DNA of 64,000 bases from an uncultured Alphaproteobacteria bacterium (GTDB lineage Bacteria; Pseudomonadota; Alphaproteobacteria; Micavibrionales; Micavibrionaceae), in the NCBI GenBank assembly GCA_937931645.1, contig CALHAR010000002.1:124001-188000 (forward strand). The letters run 5' to 3'. Below the pieces are notes generated by a model. The model was not told the DNA's origin and made no database searches. It saw only the letters and a program-made list of their open reading frames with translations. The translations under genes were made by a program, and so were the position numbers. Position 1 is the first letter of the stretch. Every line of letters starts with the position of its first letter. This document shows, piece by piece, positions 35,617 to 45,251 of this stretch.

Positions 35617-37380
35617 ATGCGTATTTGGCCATTTATAGCAATTTTACTGGTTTTCAGTAGTACCAACGCCAATGTCAGTGTTATGGCGCAAGTCCGACCT
35701 GCATCCCCCGAAATAGCAACCAAAAGGGGTAAGAACCTTAATAAAGTGCAAATTGCGACAGGCACCAAGTTTATGGCCGTGACCGCGCACCCTGATGCAA
35801 CGAAGGTTGCCTATGATGTATTGAATAAGGGGGGAACCGCCGCCGATGCGGCGATTGCCGCGCAGATGGTTTTGGGATTGGTTGAACCGCAAAGCTCTGG
35901 CATTGGGGGCGGTGCTTTTATCACTTATTACGATGCGGCGAATGATAAGTTGTTCAGTATTGATGGGCGTGAAACTGCGCCAGCGACAGCAGGGTCGCAT
36001 TTATTTACCCGTGACGATGGTAAAGCCATGGGGTTTTACCAAGCGGCGAATGGAGGACGTGCGGTGGGCACGCCAGGTTTGTTGAGGGCGTTAGAAAAAC
36101 TGCATAACTGGCAAGGTAAAATGCCGTGGAAGGATTTACTTCAGCCTGCGATTACATTAGCGGCAGATGGATTTACCGTTAGTGACCGTCTGCAACAATC
36201 TTTACAAAAAGAGGTTAGCCGTTTTGATACCGATACGGCGGCGAAGATTTATTTTTATCCTGATACAACCCACCCTGCGAAAGGTGGTACAATAAAAACC
36301 AATAAGGAATATGCGGCAACCTTGACGTATCTTGCCGCCAATGGCGTAAGTAGTTTTTATGACGATGTACTGGCGCGTAACTTAGTAGAAAAAGTACGTA
36401 AAAATAAGAATGCTGGTTTGTTATCGATTGAAGATATGAACGACTATCAAGCCGTTGAGCGTATGCCTGTTTGTAATGGTTATCGTGGTTATAAAGTTTG
36501 TTCGATGGGGCAACCATCAAGCGGAGCGCTGACCTTGTTGAACATGCTGGGTATTTTAGAGCATTTTGATTTACGCAAGATGGGGAAAGATAATTTGCAG
36601 AGCTGGCATATTATTGCGGAAGCCAGCCGTTTGGCCTTTGCGGATCGGAATCATTATATGGCCGACCCTGATTTTGTTAAAACGCCTGATAGGCTTTTGC
36701 TTGACCCTGCTTATTTGAAATCTCGCGCCGCACTGATCAATCCCAAAACGCCAATGCCGACTGTTAGTCATGGCGTTCCTGCGGGGTGGGTGGCGGATGA
36801 ACCGCAAGCGCAAGACGCAAGCATCAAGCCACCTGGTACGACACATCTTAGTATTGTTGATGGGTACGGAAATATTTTATCCATGACATCGTCGATTGAA
36901 AATGCGTTTGGTAGTCGCATCATGGTTGATGGATATTTGTTGAATAATCAACTAACCGATTTTGCTTTTAAGCCGAGTGATGAAAAGGGTCACCCGAAAG
37001 CCAACCGTGTTGAGGGCGGAAAACGTCCACGTTCGTCCATGTCACCGACAATTATTTTTGATGCCGCCGGTGAACCAATTTTGGTGATAGGGTCGGCGGG
37101 TGGAAGCCGTATTATCGGTTTTGTTCTGCAACGAATTATCAGCGTGATTGACTGGGATATGAGTATTGCCGAAGCGATGGCCGCGCCACATGTTTTGCAC
37201 CGTGGTAAAAAGCTGGAGGTGGAAAGTGCCGGCGTTGAGATGGCCGAACCCCTGAAAAGTTTTGGTCACCCTGTTTTGGTTGGTGAGATGAATAGTGGCC
37301 TGACCGCGATTCATTTTAAAAAGGGCAAGATGATTGGTGCCGCCGACCCCCGCCGCGATGGGATAGCCATGGGGGAGTAG
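35617..37380 (+). CDS. ggt: Gamma-glutamyltranspeptidase
   Basis: A periplasmic, self-cleaving enzyme that hydrolyses glutathione or transfers its glutamyl group. The 587-residue product has a signal peptide (about residues 1-25, ending VMAQ), large-subunit motifs (SSGIGGGAFITYYD, IDGRETAP) and the processing site PPGTTHLSIVDGYGN, where the second Thr of TT becomes the catalytic nucleophile. SMTSSIENAFGSR and GSAGGSRII in the small subunit are also typical. Confidence 0.94.
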   Translation: MRIWPFIAILLVFSSTNANVSVMAQVRPASPEIATKRGKNLNKVQIATGTKFMAVTAHPDATKVAYDVLNKGGTAADAAIAAQMVLGLVEPQSSGIGGGAFITYYDAANDKLFSIDGRETAPATAGSHLFTRDDGKAMGFYQAANGGRAVGTPGLLRALEKLHNWQGKMPWKDLLQPAITLAADGFTVSDRLQQSLQKEVSRFDTDTAAKIYFYPDTTHPAKGGTIKTNKEYAATLTYLAANGVSSFYDDVLARNLVEKVRKNKNAGLLSIEDMNDYQAVERMPVCNGYRGYKVCSMGQPSSGALTLLNMLGILEHFDLRKMGKDNLQSWHIIAEASRLAFADRNHYMADPDFVKTPDRLLLDPAYLKSRAALINPKTPMPTVSHGVPAGWVADEPQAQDASIKPPGTTHLSIVDGYGNILSMTSSIENAFGSRIMVDGYLLNNQLTDFAFKPSDEKGHPKANRVEGGKRPRSSMSPTIIFDAAGEPILVIGSAGGSRIIGFVLQRIISVIDWDMSIAEAMAAPHVLHRGKKLEVESAGVEMAEPLKSFGHPVLVGEMNSGLTAIHFKKGKMIGAADPRRDGIAMGE

Positions 37381-37569
37381 GTTTAGTTTATTGCTGAATG
37401 TAAACTCGTCTAAAGTATTGATTTTATTTGTAAAATAATTTGTTTTGGGTGCGTTTATGAAAAAATCGTCCATATTGTCAGATTCTGTTAAATATGAGAT
37501 AATAGCGCCCGAAAGTGTTCACTTTCTTCAAAATAAAAAACTTATTTCAACAACAGACAGGGTCTAAAT

Positions 37570-38283
37570 ATGAGAAAAGAAATAGCAGAATTTATTGGTA
37601 CATTCACGTTGGTCTTACTGGGATGTGGCGCCGCCGCAATCGCAGGAGAGCAAGTTGGTGTTTTGGGAATCGCCTTCGCTTTTGGTTTGGCATTGATTGC
37701 CATGGCCTATGGTATTGGTGCGGTATCCGGATGTCACATCAACCCCGCTGTTAGCTTCGGTGCGTGGATTGCGGGACGTATGTCCTTTGTTGATTTTATT
37801 CGCTATGCAATCGCCCAGTGTTTAGGCGCGCTTGCTGGTGCATTTGTCTTGATGACAATTTTAAAAGGTCAATTGGCGGGATATGATGTTGCTGCATCTG
37901 GCCTTGGTCAAAATGGATGGGGCGCTGGATATCTTGGTGAGTATACGCAACAAGCCGCGCTTATTTTTGAAATTGTGGCAACGTTCCTTTTTGTGACTGT
38001 AATTTTAGGCGCAACAGAAAAAGATGGTCACCCAGCCATCGCAGGTTTGGCGATTGGTTTAACATTGGTTGTTATTCATATTGTTGGTATTCAAGTGACA
38101 GGTGTTTCTGTGAACCCAGCACGTAGTTTTGGACCAGCGTTTTTTGTTGGTGGGCAGGCGATGGAGCAATTATGGTTGTTTGTTGCCGCACCAATGGCAG
38201 GCGCCGCTTTGGCTGCGCTTAGATACCGTTTTTGTCCATGCAGTGGTACAGCATGTTGCACAAAAGGTAGCTGTGATAAATAA
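37570..38283 (+). CDS. aqpZ: Aquaporin Z-like water channel with a Cys-rich tail
   Basis: The 237-residue product has six membrane segments and the two NPA boxes in GCHINPAVSFG and GVSVNPARSFGPAF. The selectivity-filter residues fit a water channel: Phe in the second helix, His in VVIHIVG, and Arg after the second NPA. The last 20 residues (after LRYRF) contain five Cys in the pattern C.C....CC....C followed by DK, which is not part of the usual AqpZ end and could bind metal or respond to redox. It is a single gene with a terminator. Confidence 0.92.
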   Translation: MRKEIAEFIGTFTLVLLGCGAAAIAGEQVGVLGIAFAFGLALIAMAYGIGAVSGCHINPAVSFGAWIAGRMSFVDFIRYAIAQCLGALAGAFVLMTILKGQLAGYDVAASGLGQNGWGAGYLGEYTQQAALIFEIVATFLFVTVILGATEKDGHPAIAGLAIGLTLVVIHIVGIQVTGVSVNPARSFGPAFFVGGQAMEQLWLFVAAPMAGAALAALRYRFCPCSGTACCTKGSCDK

Positions 38284-38310
38284 CAGTTAAACTTTATAAG
38301 AATTGGAAAA

Positions 38311-38338
38311 AGCGGCCTTTCATGAGGCCGTTTTTTTA
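38311..38338 (+). terminator. Rho-independent terminator of aqpZ
   Basis: CGGCCT pairs with AGGCCG around TTCATG, with a preceding A-run and seven T after the stem. Confidence 0.88.
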
Positions 38339-38408
38339 TTGACGTAACACATAAGGTAAGTTAAAAAGATGTAATACGACAAATAAAAAGAGTGGAAATG
38401 GAGAGGTC

Positions 38409-38850
38409 ATGAAGGCGTTACCTATTTATGATAATAATTTAACAGAAACATATTAGACGGCACTTCAAAAGTGCTTTAGATATTAACGGTTTAAGTTCAG
38501 ATGCTGTTAAAGTACAAGAAGTAACAGGTGATCCTAGACGATTACAATTAGATGTTGCCGCAGGAGTAGGAGCAGGAGCGGAAGAGCAGTCTTTTTATTT
38601 AGACATAGGTGCACAAGGTATTTTTGCTGGTGTTGCTAATTTGATTCGTAAAGGGGTAGAAGGTGAGATTCCAGTTCCAGTTCCAGTTACGGTTATACGG
38701 TTTAACCTTGCTGCCATAGGAGCAGAAGGGAGCGCCCAAAAAGGTAAATCGATTTATTTAGGTGGAGCGCAGGTTAGTGCCGGTGATGCATGGTATGATG
38801 AAGGTATTGGAAAAGTTTTAAGGTGTATAGGGTTTAAGCATATATTGTAG
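38409..38850 (+). pseudogene. Frameshifted small gene of unknown function
   Basis: An ATG at 38409 with an excellent GGAGAGG ribosome site opens a frame that stops at 38454-38456 after 15 codons. The +1 frame is open from 38443 to a TAG at 38848-38850 (135 codons) but has no ATG, GTG or TTG for its first 66 codons. A single-base loss near 38442 would join the two into a protein of about 147 residues. The frame continues past a Pro-Val repeat (IPVPVPVTV) to end CIGFKHIL. The product is not recognised. A short protein from the internal TTG at 38641 is less likely. Confidence 0.6.
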
Positions 38851-38863
38851 AGATTACATGTGA

Positions 38864-40498
38864 TTAAGTGATTTTCTTTGCTTTTAAGTTCATCGCCGCG
38901 TCTAATAATGTTTGGGTATAGGGCTGTTTCGGGTTTTTGAATATTTCTTCGGCTTTACCGCTTTCTATGACCTTACCATTTTTCATGACAATCATATCAT
39001 GCGCCATGGCGCGGACAACGCGTAAATCATGACTAATGAATAAATAAGCGAGGTTATGCTTTTCTTGGAGTTCACGCAGGAGGTCAATAATTTCGACCTG
39101 CACAGAGACATCAAGCGCGGAAGTTGGCTCATCAAGCACTACAAATTTAGGGTGTAGAACCATGGCGCGCGCAATAGCGACACGTTGGCGTTGACCACCA
39201 GAAAATTCATGCGGGTAACGGTGACGGGTTTCAGGATCAAGGTGAACATCTTCTAATGCCTTCACAACTTTGTCATCACGCCCTTGGGCATCCAGCTCAG
39301 GATGATGAACTTTAAGACCTTCGCCGATAATATCAGCGATACTCATCCGTGGTGATAGAGCGGAGAAGGGGTCTTGGAAAACAATTTGTAAGTCAGAGCG
39401 CAGGGGCGTCATTTGTTTACGATTGAAAGTAGATATATCTTGCCCTTGATAGCGAATAGTACCTTTACCATTAAGGAGGCGAATAAGCGCATAACCAAGA
39501 GTAGACTTGCCCGAACCACTTTCCCCAACAACGCCAACAGTGTGACCTGCTTTGATTTCAACATCAATACCATCCACGGCCTTGACCCATTGCGTGACTT
39601 TACCAAAGAAGGATTTCTTGGTTGGGAAATGAACTTTCATATCTACACCATGAATAACAGGGGTAGCGTTTTTCTTCGGTAATTTCGCAACACCTGTGGG
39701 CATGGAACCAAGGAGTTTTTTTGAATAGTCGTCTTTTGGTTTTTTGAATACGTCTTTGGCGATGCCTTGTTCAACAATTTTACCATGCTTCATAATACAA
39801 ACATCATCAGCGAACTTCTCAACGATGGAAAGATCATGCGTAATGAGCAATGTTGCCATTTTAATTTCACGTTGAAGTTCTTCAAGAAGTTCAAGAATTT
39901 CAGCCTGTACGGTGACATCAAGCGCGGTTGTTGGTTCGTCAGCGATAAGTAACTCAGGGTCATTGGCGAGTGCCATTGCGATCATCACGCGTTGACGTTG
40001 TCCTCCTGAAAGCTCATGCGGATAAGCTTTTAAGCGTTGTTTCATCATTGGTAGTTGCACCATATCGAGCAGTTCTTTGACGCGGATACGGGCTTCATCT
40101 TCGCTCATATTTTGATGAAGGCGTAAGATTTCACCAATTTGGCGTTCAATGGAATGAAGGGGGTTTAGCGCGGTCATTGGCTCTTGGAAAATCATTCCAA
40201 TTTGTGAGCCGCGAATATGCCGCATAAACCCATCTTTTTTACCAACCAGTTCTTCATTGTTGAATTTAATGCTGGAGTTTGGTGAATGTGAGGCAAGGGG
40301 GTAGGGAAGAAGTTGCATGATGGATAAAGCGGTTACAGATTTACCCGAGCCACTTTCACCAACCAAGGCCATGGTTTCCCCTGCTTCTACGTCAAAACTA
40401 ATATCCTTAACGGCATGAAAGGTGTTTTCCGATGTGGTAAAGGTTGCGGATAAGTTTTTAACGCTCAGGAGTAATTCTGGTTTATTGGCTTGTAACAT
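38864..40498 (-). CDS. yejF: Peptide ABC transporter, fused double ATPase YejF
   Basis: Energises import of oligopeptides (YejABEF; in other bacteria microcin C or muropeptides). The 544-residue product is two ABC domains in one chain. Each has Walker A (GESGSGKS at about 48 and 330), a Q-loop (IFQEPMTALNPL and VFQDPFSALSPR), signature LSGGQRQRV and FSGGQRQRV, and Walker B (LLIADEPTTALDV and VVLDEPTSALDV). The permeases and binding protein are encoded far upstream on the same strand (46603, 48430 and 50968), so the operon is split. Confidence 0.93.
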   Translation of the reverse strand: MLQANKPELLLSVKNLSATFTTSENTFHAVKDISFDVEAGETMALVGESGSGKSVTALSIMQLLPYPLASHSPNSSIKFNNEELVGKKDGFMRHIRGSQIGMIFQEPMTALNPLHSIERQIGEILRLHQNMSEDEARIRVKELLDMVQLPMMKQRLKAYPHELSGGQRQRVMIAMALANDPELLIADEPTTALDVTVQAEILELLEELQREIKMATLLITHDLSIVEKFADDVCIMKHGKIVEQGIAKDVFKKPKDDYSKKLLGSMPTGVAKLPKKNATPVIHGVDMKVHFPTKKSFFGKVTQWVKAVDGIDVEIKAGHTVGVVGESGSGKSTLGYALIRLLNGKGTIRYQGQDISTFNRKQMTPLRSDLQIVFQDPFSALSPRMSIADIIGEGLKVHHPELDAQGRDDKVVKALEDVHLDPETRHRYPHEFSGGQRQRVAIARAMVLHPKFVVLDEPTSALDVSVQVEIIDLLRELQEKHNLAYLFISHDLRVVRAMAHDMIVMKNGKVIESGKAEEIFKNPKQPYTQTLLDAAMNLKAKKIT

Positions 40499-40613
40499 GG
40501 GGGGATTTTAGAGCAAGTCGACAGGCTTGAGAAGGCTCAAAGAGCCTTTATCCTTGAGTTAGCCCCATATATAGCCTAGAACAGGGGCATATATACAAAC
40601 AGAGGATTATATT

Positions 40614-41153
40614 ATGGATTTACTGAAGATATTACAGGCGACAGGCCAACAAGATAAAATTGTTAATGCATTGGCTGGCCAATTTGGTCTTGAAGGTGGA
40701 CAAGCAACATCAGCACTATCTGGTGTTATGGGCGCGCTTGCAGGTGGCGTTAAAAAGAACGCACAGCAAGATGGTGGCTTAGAATCTTTAATGGGTGCGT
40801 TACAAAGCGGTAATCACGCACAATATATTGATCAGCCAGAGCAAGCCTTGCAATCGCAAGAGGTTGGGAATGGTATTTTGGGTCATATCTTAGGCGGTAA
40901 AGAGCAAAGCCGCGCGGTAGCCGCGCAAGTTGAGCAATCTTCTGGTGTCAGTGCCTCGATCATTAAGCAAATGTTACCTGTTATCGCGACGATGGCGATG
41001 GGCGCGATGAGCAAAAATGCCAGCGCGCAAGGCCTGATGGGAAGCGCCGTTAAAGGTGTCGCCCTAAAAGGTTTGATGGGTATGTTGGATCAAGACAAAG
41101 ATGGAAGCCCGATTGACGACATCATGAAAATGGTTGGTGGGTTTAAAAAATAA
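40614..41153 (+). CDS. DUF937-family protein
   Basis: The 179-residue product has the DUF937 pattern: MDLLKILQ...G...I..LA.QFGL......ALSGVMGALAGGVKKN at the N-terminus and IKQMLPVIATMAMGAMSKN in the middle. Members (YidB-like) are cytosolic, helix-rich and of unknown role. A ribosome site AGAGGA precedes the ATG. It splits yejF from the arg operon on the opposite strand. Confidence 0.8.
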   Translation: MDLLKILQATGQQDKIVNALAGQFGLEGGQATSALSGVMGALAGGVKKNAQQDGGLESLMGALQSGNHAQYIDQPEQALQSQEVGNGILGHILGGKEQSRAVAAQVEQSSGVSASIIKQMLPVIATMAMGAMSKNASAQGLMGSAVKGVALKGLMGMLDQDKDGSPIDDIMKMVGGFKK

Positions 41154-41185
41154 CTCTTAAATTAAGCTTCAGCTTTAAAAGAGGG

Positions 41186-42061
41186 TTAAATGCTAACCCC
41201 TGTTTCAGATAAACAGTAGGCGAGGATTGCTTTTTGTACGTGAAGGCGATTTTCTGCTTCGTCATATATGATAGAGGCTGAAGATTTTGCGACATCTTCG
41301 GTAACTTCTTCCCATTCATGAATAGGGAGGCAATGCATGAAGATGGCGGTATCTTTTGCGTGTGCCATAAGCTCTGCATTAACCTGATAAGGCCAAAATT
41401 TTTCAATGGCTTTACCATCTTGCCCTAAAGATACCCATGTATCGGTCACGATAACATCAGCATCCTTTGCAGCGGTTATCGCATCACTGGTTGTATTTGG
41501 TTTGTCAGCAGCGATATCTTCAGGAACGGCGGCAGTGAATTCAAAATTAAATTTTGCACTGGCGTCAACGAAGCTTTGTGTGACGTTGTTATAATCACCA
41601 AACCAAGCGACTTTTTTACCTTCTATGCTACCCAGCTTTTCCTCAATGGTCATGATATCCGCCATGATTTGGCAAGGGTGAGACTTGTCGGTCATCGCAT
41701 TAATAACAGGAATGGTTGCGTGGCGCGCCAGTTCTTCCATTTTGTCATGTTCGCTCATACGGATCATGATAGCATCAACGTAACGGGACATAACTTTGGC
41801 GGTACTTTCAATGGATTCTGCGCCGCCAAGTTGCATATCATTCTGGGTCATGACAATTGTATGGCCGCCGAGCTGTTTCATCGCGACGTCAAAGGACATG
41901 CGGGTACGGGTTGATAACTTATCAAACATCATCGCAAGCGATAGACCTTTGAACAATTGAGGTGGGTTAAATTTCTGTGCTTTAAGGTTATGTGCATTTT
42001 TTAAAATTTCTTTTAAAGTCTCTGCATCAAAGTCAGATAGATTTATAAAATGCTTTATCAT
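41186..42061 (-). CDS. argF: Ornithine carbamoyltransferase
   Basis: Converts ornithine and carbamoyl phosphate to citrulline. The 291-residue product has the carbamoyl-phosphate motif LSTRTRMSFD, the SHPCQ motif (about residue 125) and the ornithine loop MHCLPIHEWEEV. It is slightly shorter than the usual 300-310. It is last of argC-argB-argD-argF, overlapping argD by 4 bases (ATGA type). Confidence 0.94.
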   Translation of the reverse strand: MIKHFINLSDFDAETLKEILKNAHNLKAQKFNPPQLFKGLSLAMMFDKLSTRTRMSFDVAMKQLGGHTIVMTQNDMQLGGAESIESTAKVMSRYVDAIMIRMSEHDKMEELARHATIPVINAMTDKSHPCQIMADIMTIEEKLGSIEGKKVAWFGDYNNVTQSFVDASAKFNFEFTAAVPEDIAADKPNTTSDAITAAKDADVIVTDTWVSLGQDGKAIEKFWPYQVNAELMAHAKDTAIFMHCLPIHEWEEVTEDVAKSSASIIYDEAENRLHVQKAILAYCLSETGVSI

Positions 42062-43281
42062 GATTCATATTCAGTCAGTTTGTCGTTGTCTTTTAAAACG
42101 TTACCGATTTTTTCAACGGCCTCGTCTATTTCAGCGTTGCTAATATTAAGAGGGGGCGTTAATCGGAGAGTGTTCTTGCCTGCCTGAGTTGCCAACATTC
42201 CGTTTTTAAGGAGTTCGCGTAACAGCCCTTTGATTTCATATTTTGTATCAACACCAATCATTAGGCCTTCGCCTTTGACGGAGGTAATGGTGTTGCCTGT
42301 TTCGTTATGCAGGGCGTTTAGTTTTTTAATGAAGTATGCGCTGGCTTCTTTAACACGGGCAAGGAAGTCAGGTTGTACAATTTCACTCACAACATGATAG
42401 GCGACGTTGGTGGCCAGCGGGTTTCCTGCATAGGTTGAGCCGTGGTCGCCTGCGTTAAATATATTGGCAATTTCTGCTTTGGCCATGAAGGCACCAACAG
42501 GAAAGCCGCCGCCTAAGCCTTTGGCAAGGGCAATCAAATCAGGTTCGTACCCAAAATGGGCATGCGCAAAAAGCGTTCCCATACGCCCCATACCAGCCTG
42601 AATCTCGTCGGAGATAAGTAATATTTTATTATCCTTACAGAGTTTTTGTAGGCCTTCGAAAAATTCTTTTGTGCCAGAAGTAAGACCGCCTTCACCCTGA
42701 ACAGGCTCAACCATGATGGCGCAAATTTTATCGGTAATGAGTTTTTTCACGGAATCAAGGTTGTTAAATTCAGCAAAGTGAAACCCTGGAAGGTAGGGCG
42801 CGAATTTTGGTTGATGTAAGGATTTTTCAGTTGCACTAACGGCGCCGTAAGTACGGCCGTGAAACGAGTTTCTAAAAACGATAAATTCTTTGCAATCTTC
42901 ACTTTTATTTTCATGCGCCCATGCGCGCGCCAATTTTAATGACCCTTCAACAGCCTCTGCCCCAGAATTGGTGAAGAATATCTTATCGCTACAGCAATTA
43001 CCGACTAAAAGTTCAGCGGCTTTAACTTTTGGTTCGGTGGCGAAAGAACCAACGGACATGGTGAATCCTTTATCGAGCTGTTCTGTAATACCGCGTTTAA
43101 AGGCAGGGTGGTTATGACCGAGCGCGCAAACGGCAATACCAACCGCGCAATCTAAATACTTATTACCTTCGATATCATAAACGTAAGATCCATCAGCATG
43201 GCTAAGGGCGACATCTTTATGAGGATAGAGCGGCATAATAATGTCATTGGCACGTTTTTGTAAATCTAAGCTGGAGGTCAT
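42058..43281 (-). CDS. argD: Acetylornithine/succinyldiaminopimelate aminotransferase
   Basis: A PLP enzyme of arginine (and often lysine) synthesis. The 407-residue product has the class-III aminotransferase features: FTNSGAEAVEGSLKLAR, SFHGRTYGAVSATEK, LISDEIQAGMGRMGTLFAH (Asp for PLP) and ALAKGLGGGFPVGAF with the PLP lysine. It overlaps argF and argB by 4 bases each. Confidence 0.94.
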   Translation of the reverse strand: MTSSLDLQKRANDIIMPLYPHKDVALSHADGSYVYDIEGNKYLDCAVGIAVCALGHNHPAFKRGITEQLDKGFTMSVGSFATEPKVKAAELLVGNCCSDKIFFTNSGAEAVEGSLKLARAWAHENKSEDCKEFIVFRNSFHGRTYGAVSATEKSLHQPKFAPYLPGFHFAEFNNLDSVKKLITDKICAIMVEPVQGEGGLTSGTKEFFEGLQKLCKDNKILLISDEIQAGMGRMGTLFAHAHFGYEPDLIALAKGLGGGFPVGAFMAKAEIANIFNAGDHGSTYAGNPLATNVAYHVVSEIVQPDFLARVKEASAYFIKKLNALHNETGNTITSVKGEGLMIGVDTKYEIKGLLRELLKNGMLATQAGKNTLRLTPPLNISNAEIDEAVEKIGNVLKDNDKLTEYES

Positions 43282-44156
43282 GGTTTTTTTCCTTCTTGTC
43301 TTTCTTGTTTGATATAGAGTTTCTTTTCTTCTTCACGGACAATCATAGTCCCAATTCCTTCAGATGTGAAAACCTCATCCCGTAGAGCATTCTTACGAAA
43401 GCCATTTAAAATATGAACACGCTTAACGCCAGAACGTAAGGCGTGGATACAGTTTTCTAATTTTACCCGCATACCATCTGTAACAATACCGTTTTTAATT
43501 AGTTTTTCACATTCTTGAGCGCTTAAAAATGATTGTACTGTGCCATCAACCATAACACCGTCGATGTCGGTCAAGAGAATAAGTTTGTTCGCCATTGTTT
43601 TGGTTGATATTTCAATGGCGACATTATCGGCGTTAATGTTGAGCGCCGTTCCTTCTTTACTGAAAGCTAAACAAGGACAGATAGCAAGATTGGTTGATGT
43701 GAAATGCTCGCGTATGGTTTTGGCATTGATGTTATCAAGTGTACCATCAAAACGAATGATGTTATTTTCAGGGGCACGGCGTATGGCCTTTGCCCAATGA
43801 GGAGGGATAGCGTTTAAAATGGTAGAAGACATTTTCTTCTTCACCATTGTTTCAGAAAGCTTAAACCCCAAGTCTCCCGCCAATGTGCGTTTAATTATTT
43901 TAATATCATCTTTAGAGGAAATGCGGCGACCATCAATTTTAGTCGGGGTACGACCTGCTTCATTCATGGCGGCATCTATGGCTTCGCCACCACCATAAAT
44001 AAGCAGGATTTTAATGCCGTTTTGAGTGAATTCTTGAATGTTTTCGATTAAGTTTTCACGTGCATCTTTGTCTGTGATGATACTGCCACTCGCTTTGATA
44101 ATGAAAAGCTTATCTTGGAAAAGTTGTGCGTAGAATTTTTTAAATGAATTTATCAT
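43278..44156 (-). CDS. argB: Acetylglutamate kinase, divergent
   Basis: Phosphorylates N-acetylglutamate, second step of arginine synthesis. The 292-residue product has the amino-acid-kinase fold signs: LFIIKASGS near the N-terminus, LIYGGGEAIDAAM (where typical ArgB has VHGGGP), KIDGRRISS, and ILLTDIDGVM. The gene's place between argC and argD supports the call. The glycine-rich loops depart from standard ArgB, so substrate specificity is a little less certain. Overlaps argD by 4 bases. Confidence 0.82.
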   Translation of the reverse strand: MINSFKKFYAQLFQDKLFIIKASGSIITDKDARENLIENIQEFTQNGIKILLIYGGGEAIDAAMNEAGRTPTKIDGRRISSKDDIKIIKRTLAGDLGFKLSETMVKKKMSSTILNAIPPHWAKAIRRAPENNIIRFDGTLDNINAKTIREHFTSTNLAICPCLAFSKEGTALNINADNVAIEISTKTMANKLILLTDIDGVMVDGTVQSFLSAQECEKLIKNGIVTDGMRVKLENCIHALRSGVKRVHILNGFRKNALRDEVFTSEGIGTMIVREEEKKLYIKQERQEGKKP

Positions 44157-44163
44157 GAGGGTT

Positions 44164-45159
44164 TTACGGATAAAAAGGCGTGTTAAAGTTTAAACCTTCC
44201 GTTTCTTCAAGACCAAACATGATATTCATATTTTGAACGGCTGTGCCAGACGCGCCACGCAAGAGGTTATCCAGCGCCCCTTGGGCAATAATTTCACCGT
44301 TATGACCTTGCTGATAACTTAAATCAATGAAATTAGTGCTGACGACATTGGTTAGTTCGACTTTATCGACGATACGCACGAAAGGATGATGTTTATAAAT
44401 ATCTAGGTTTGGTTTTTCGGTTGTTTTGATAAAGCCATTCGTGAAAATACCACGTAGGAAAGGCCCAACAGTCGGCGCGAAGTTGAGTTGATCTTCTTTT
44501 AGTCCGGTGGTGGCCAAAATTTCAGGGATATGGCGGTGTTCATTAATCAGATAGCTTCGTATATTTTGAGACAAGGCGGGATGATCCACGGGGTCACGGG
44601 CGCTGCGCCCGCCGCCAGATGTGCCCGAAATAGCGATGACATTAGCGCTGTTCATCTTGCCTTTAAAAGGGAGCAGAAGGAGTTGAACCAATAGCGCAAA
44701 GCACCCTGGATTGGCGACGGCATCAGCCCGGGCAATTTCATCACGATAAATTTCGGGAATTCCATAGGTGAAACGACCATTGAGTAGGTCTTTATGTTGG
44801 TGGGAAATATTGTAATAACGTTCATAAGTTTCGGCATCATTGAGGCGAAAGTCAGCGGAGAAATCGATCAGTTTTGTTTTACCTAGGAAAGAAGGTGCAA
44901 CTTCTTGCGCGGCTTTATGAGGCAGGCATAGGAAAACCACATCACTTTCATTGGCGACAGTATCATGGGCGGTGTTGGTCACTTGATGGCCTTCAATGTG
45001 GCTGAGGCGGGGAAAGAGATCAGACAGAGGCGTGCCTTCATGTTGGCGCGATACCAGATATTTCAGTTCAACATGATTATGCTGTAGTAAACAACGCAAT
45101 AGCTCCATCCCTGTGAAGCCCGTTACGCCAATAATTGAAACTTTAATTTTACTAGTCAC
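44164..45159 (-). CDS. argC: N-acetyl-gamma-glutamyl-phosphate reductase
   Basis: NADPH-dependent reduction of N-acetylglutamyl phosphate to the semialdehyde. The 331-residue product has an N-terminal nucleotide-binding motif IIGVTGFTGMELLR, the catalytic Cys in VANPGCFALLVQL, GTSGGGRSARDP, and the late region LDNLLRGASGTAVQNMN. It is the first gene of the arg operon, 7 bases upstream of argB. Confidence 0.94.
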   Translation of the reverse strand: MTSKIKVSIIGVTGFTGMELLRCLLQHNHVELKYLVSRQHEGTPLSDLFPRLSHIEGHQVTNTAHDTVANESDVVFLCLPHKAAQEVAPSFLGKTKLIDFSADFRLNDAETYERYYNISHQHKDLLNGRFTYGIPEIYRDEIARADAVANPGCFALLVQLLLLPFKGKMNSANVIAISGTSGGGRSARDPVDHPALSQNIRSYLINEHRHIPEILATTGLKEDQLNFAPTVGPFLRGIFTNGFIKTTEKPNLDIYKHHPFVRIVDKVELTNVVSTNFIDLSYQQGHNGEIIAQGALDNLLRGASGTAVQNMNIMFGLEETEGLNFNTPFYP

Positions 45160-45251
45160 TCTCTTTTTTCCTTTTTCGTTTTTGTCAAAAAGACAAATAA
45201 TAGTTTAAAGGCTTTATGCCTTGAAAACCAGACTTGAAGAGGTGAATTGTA

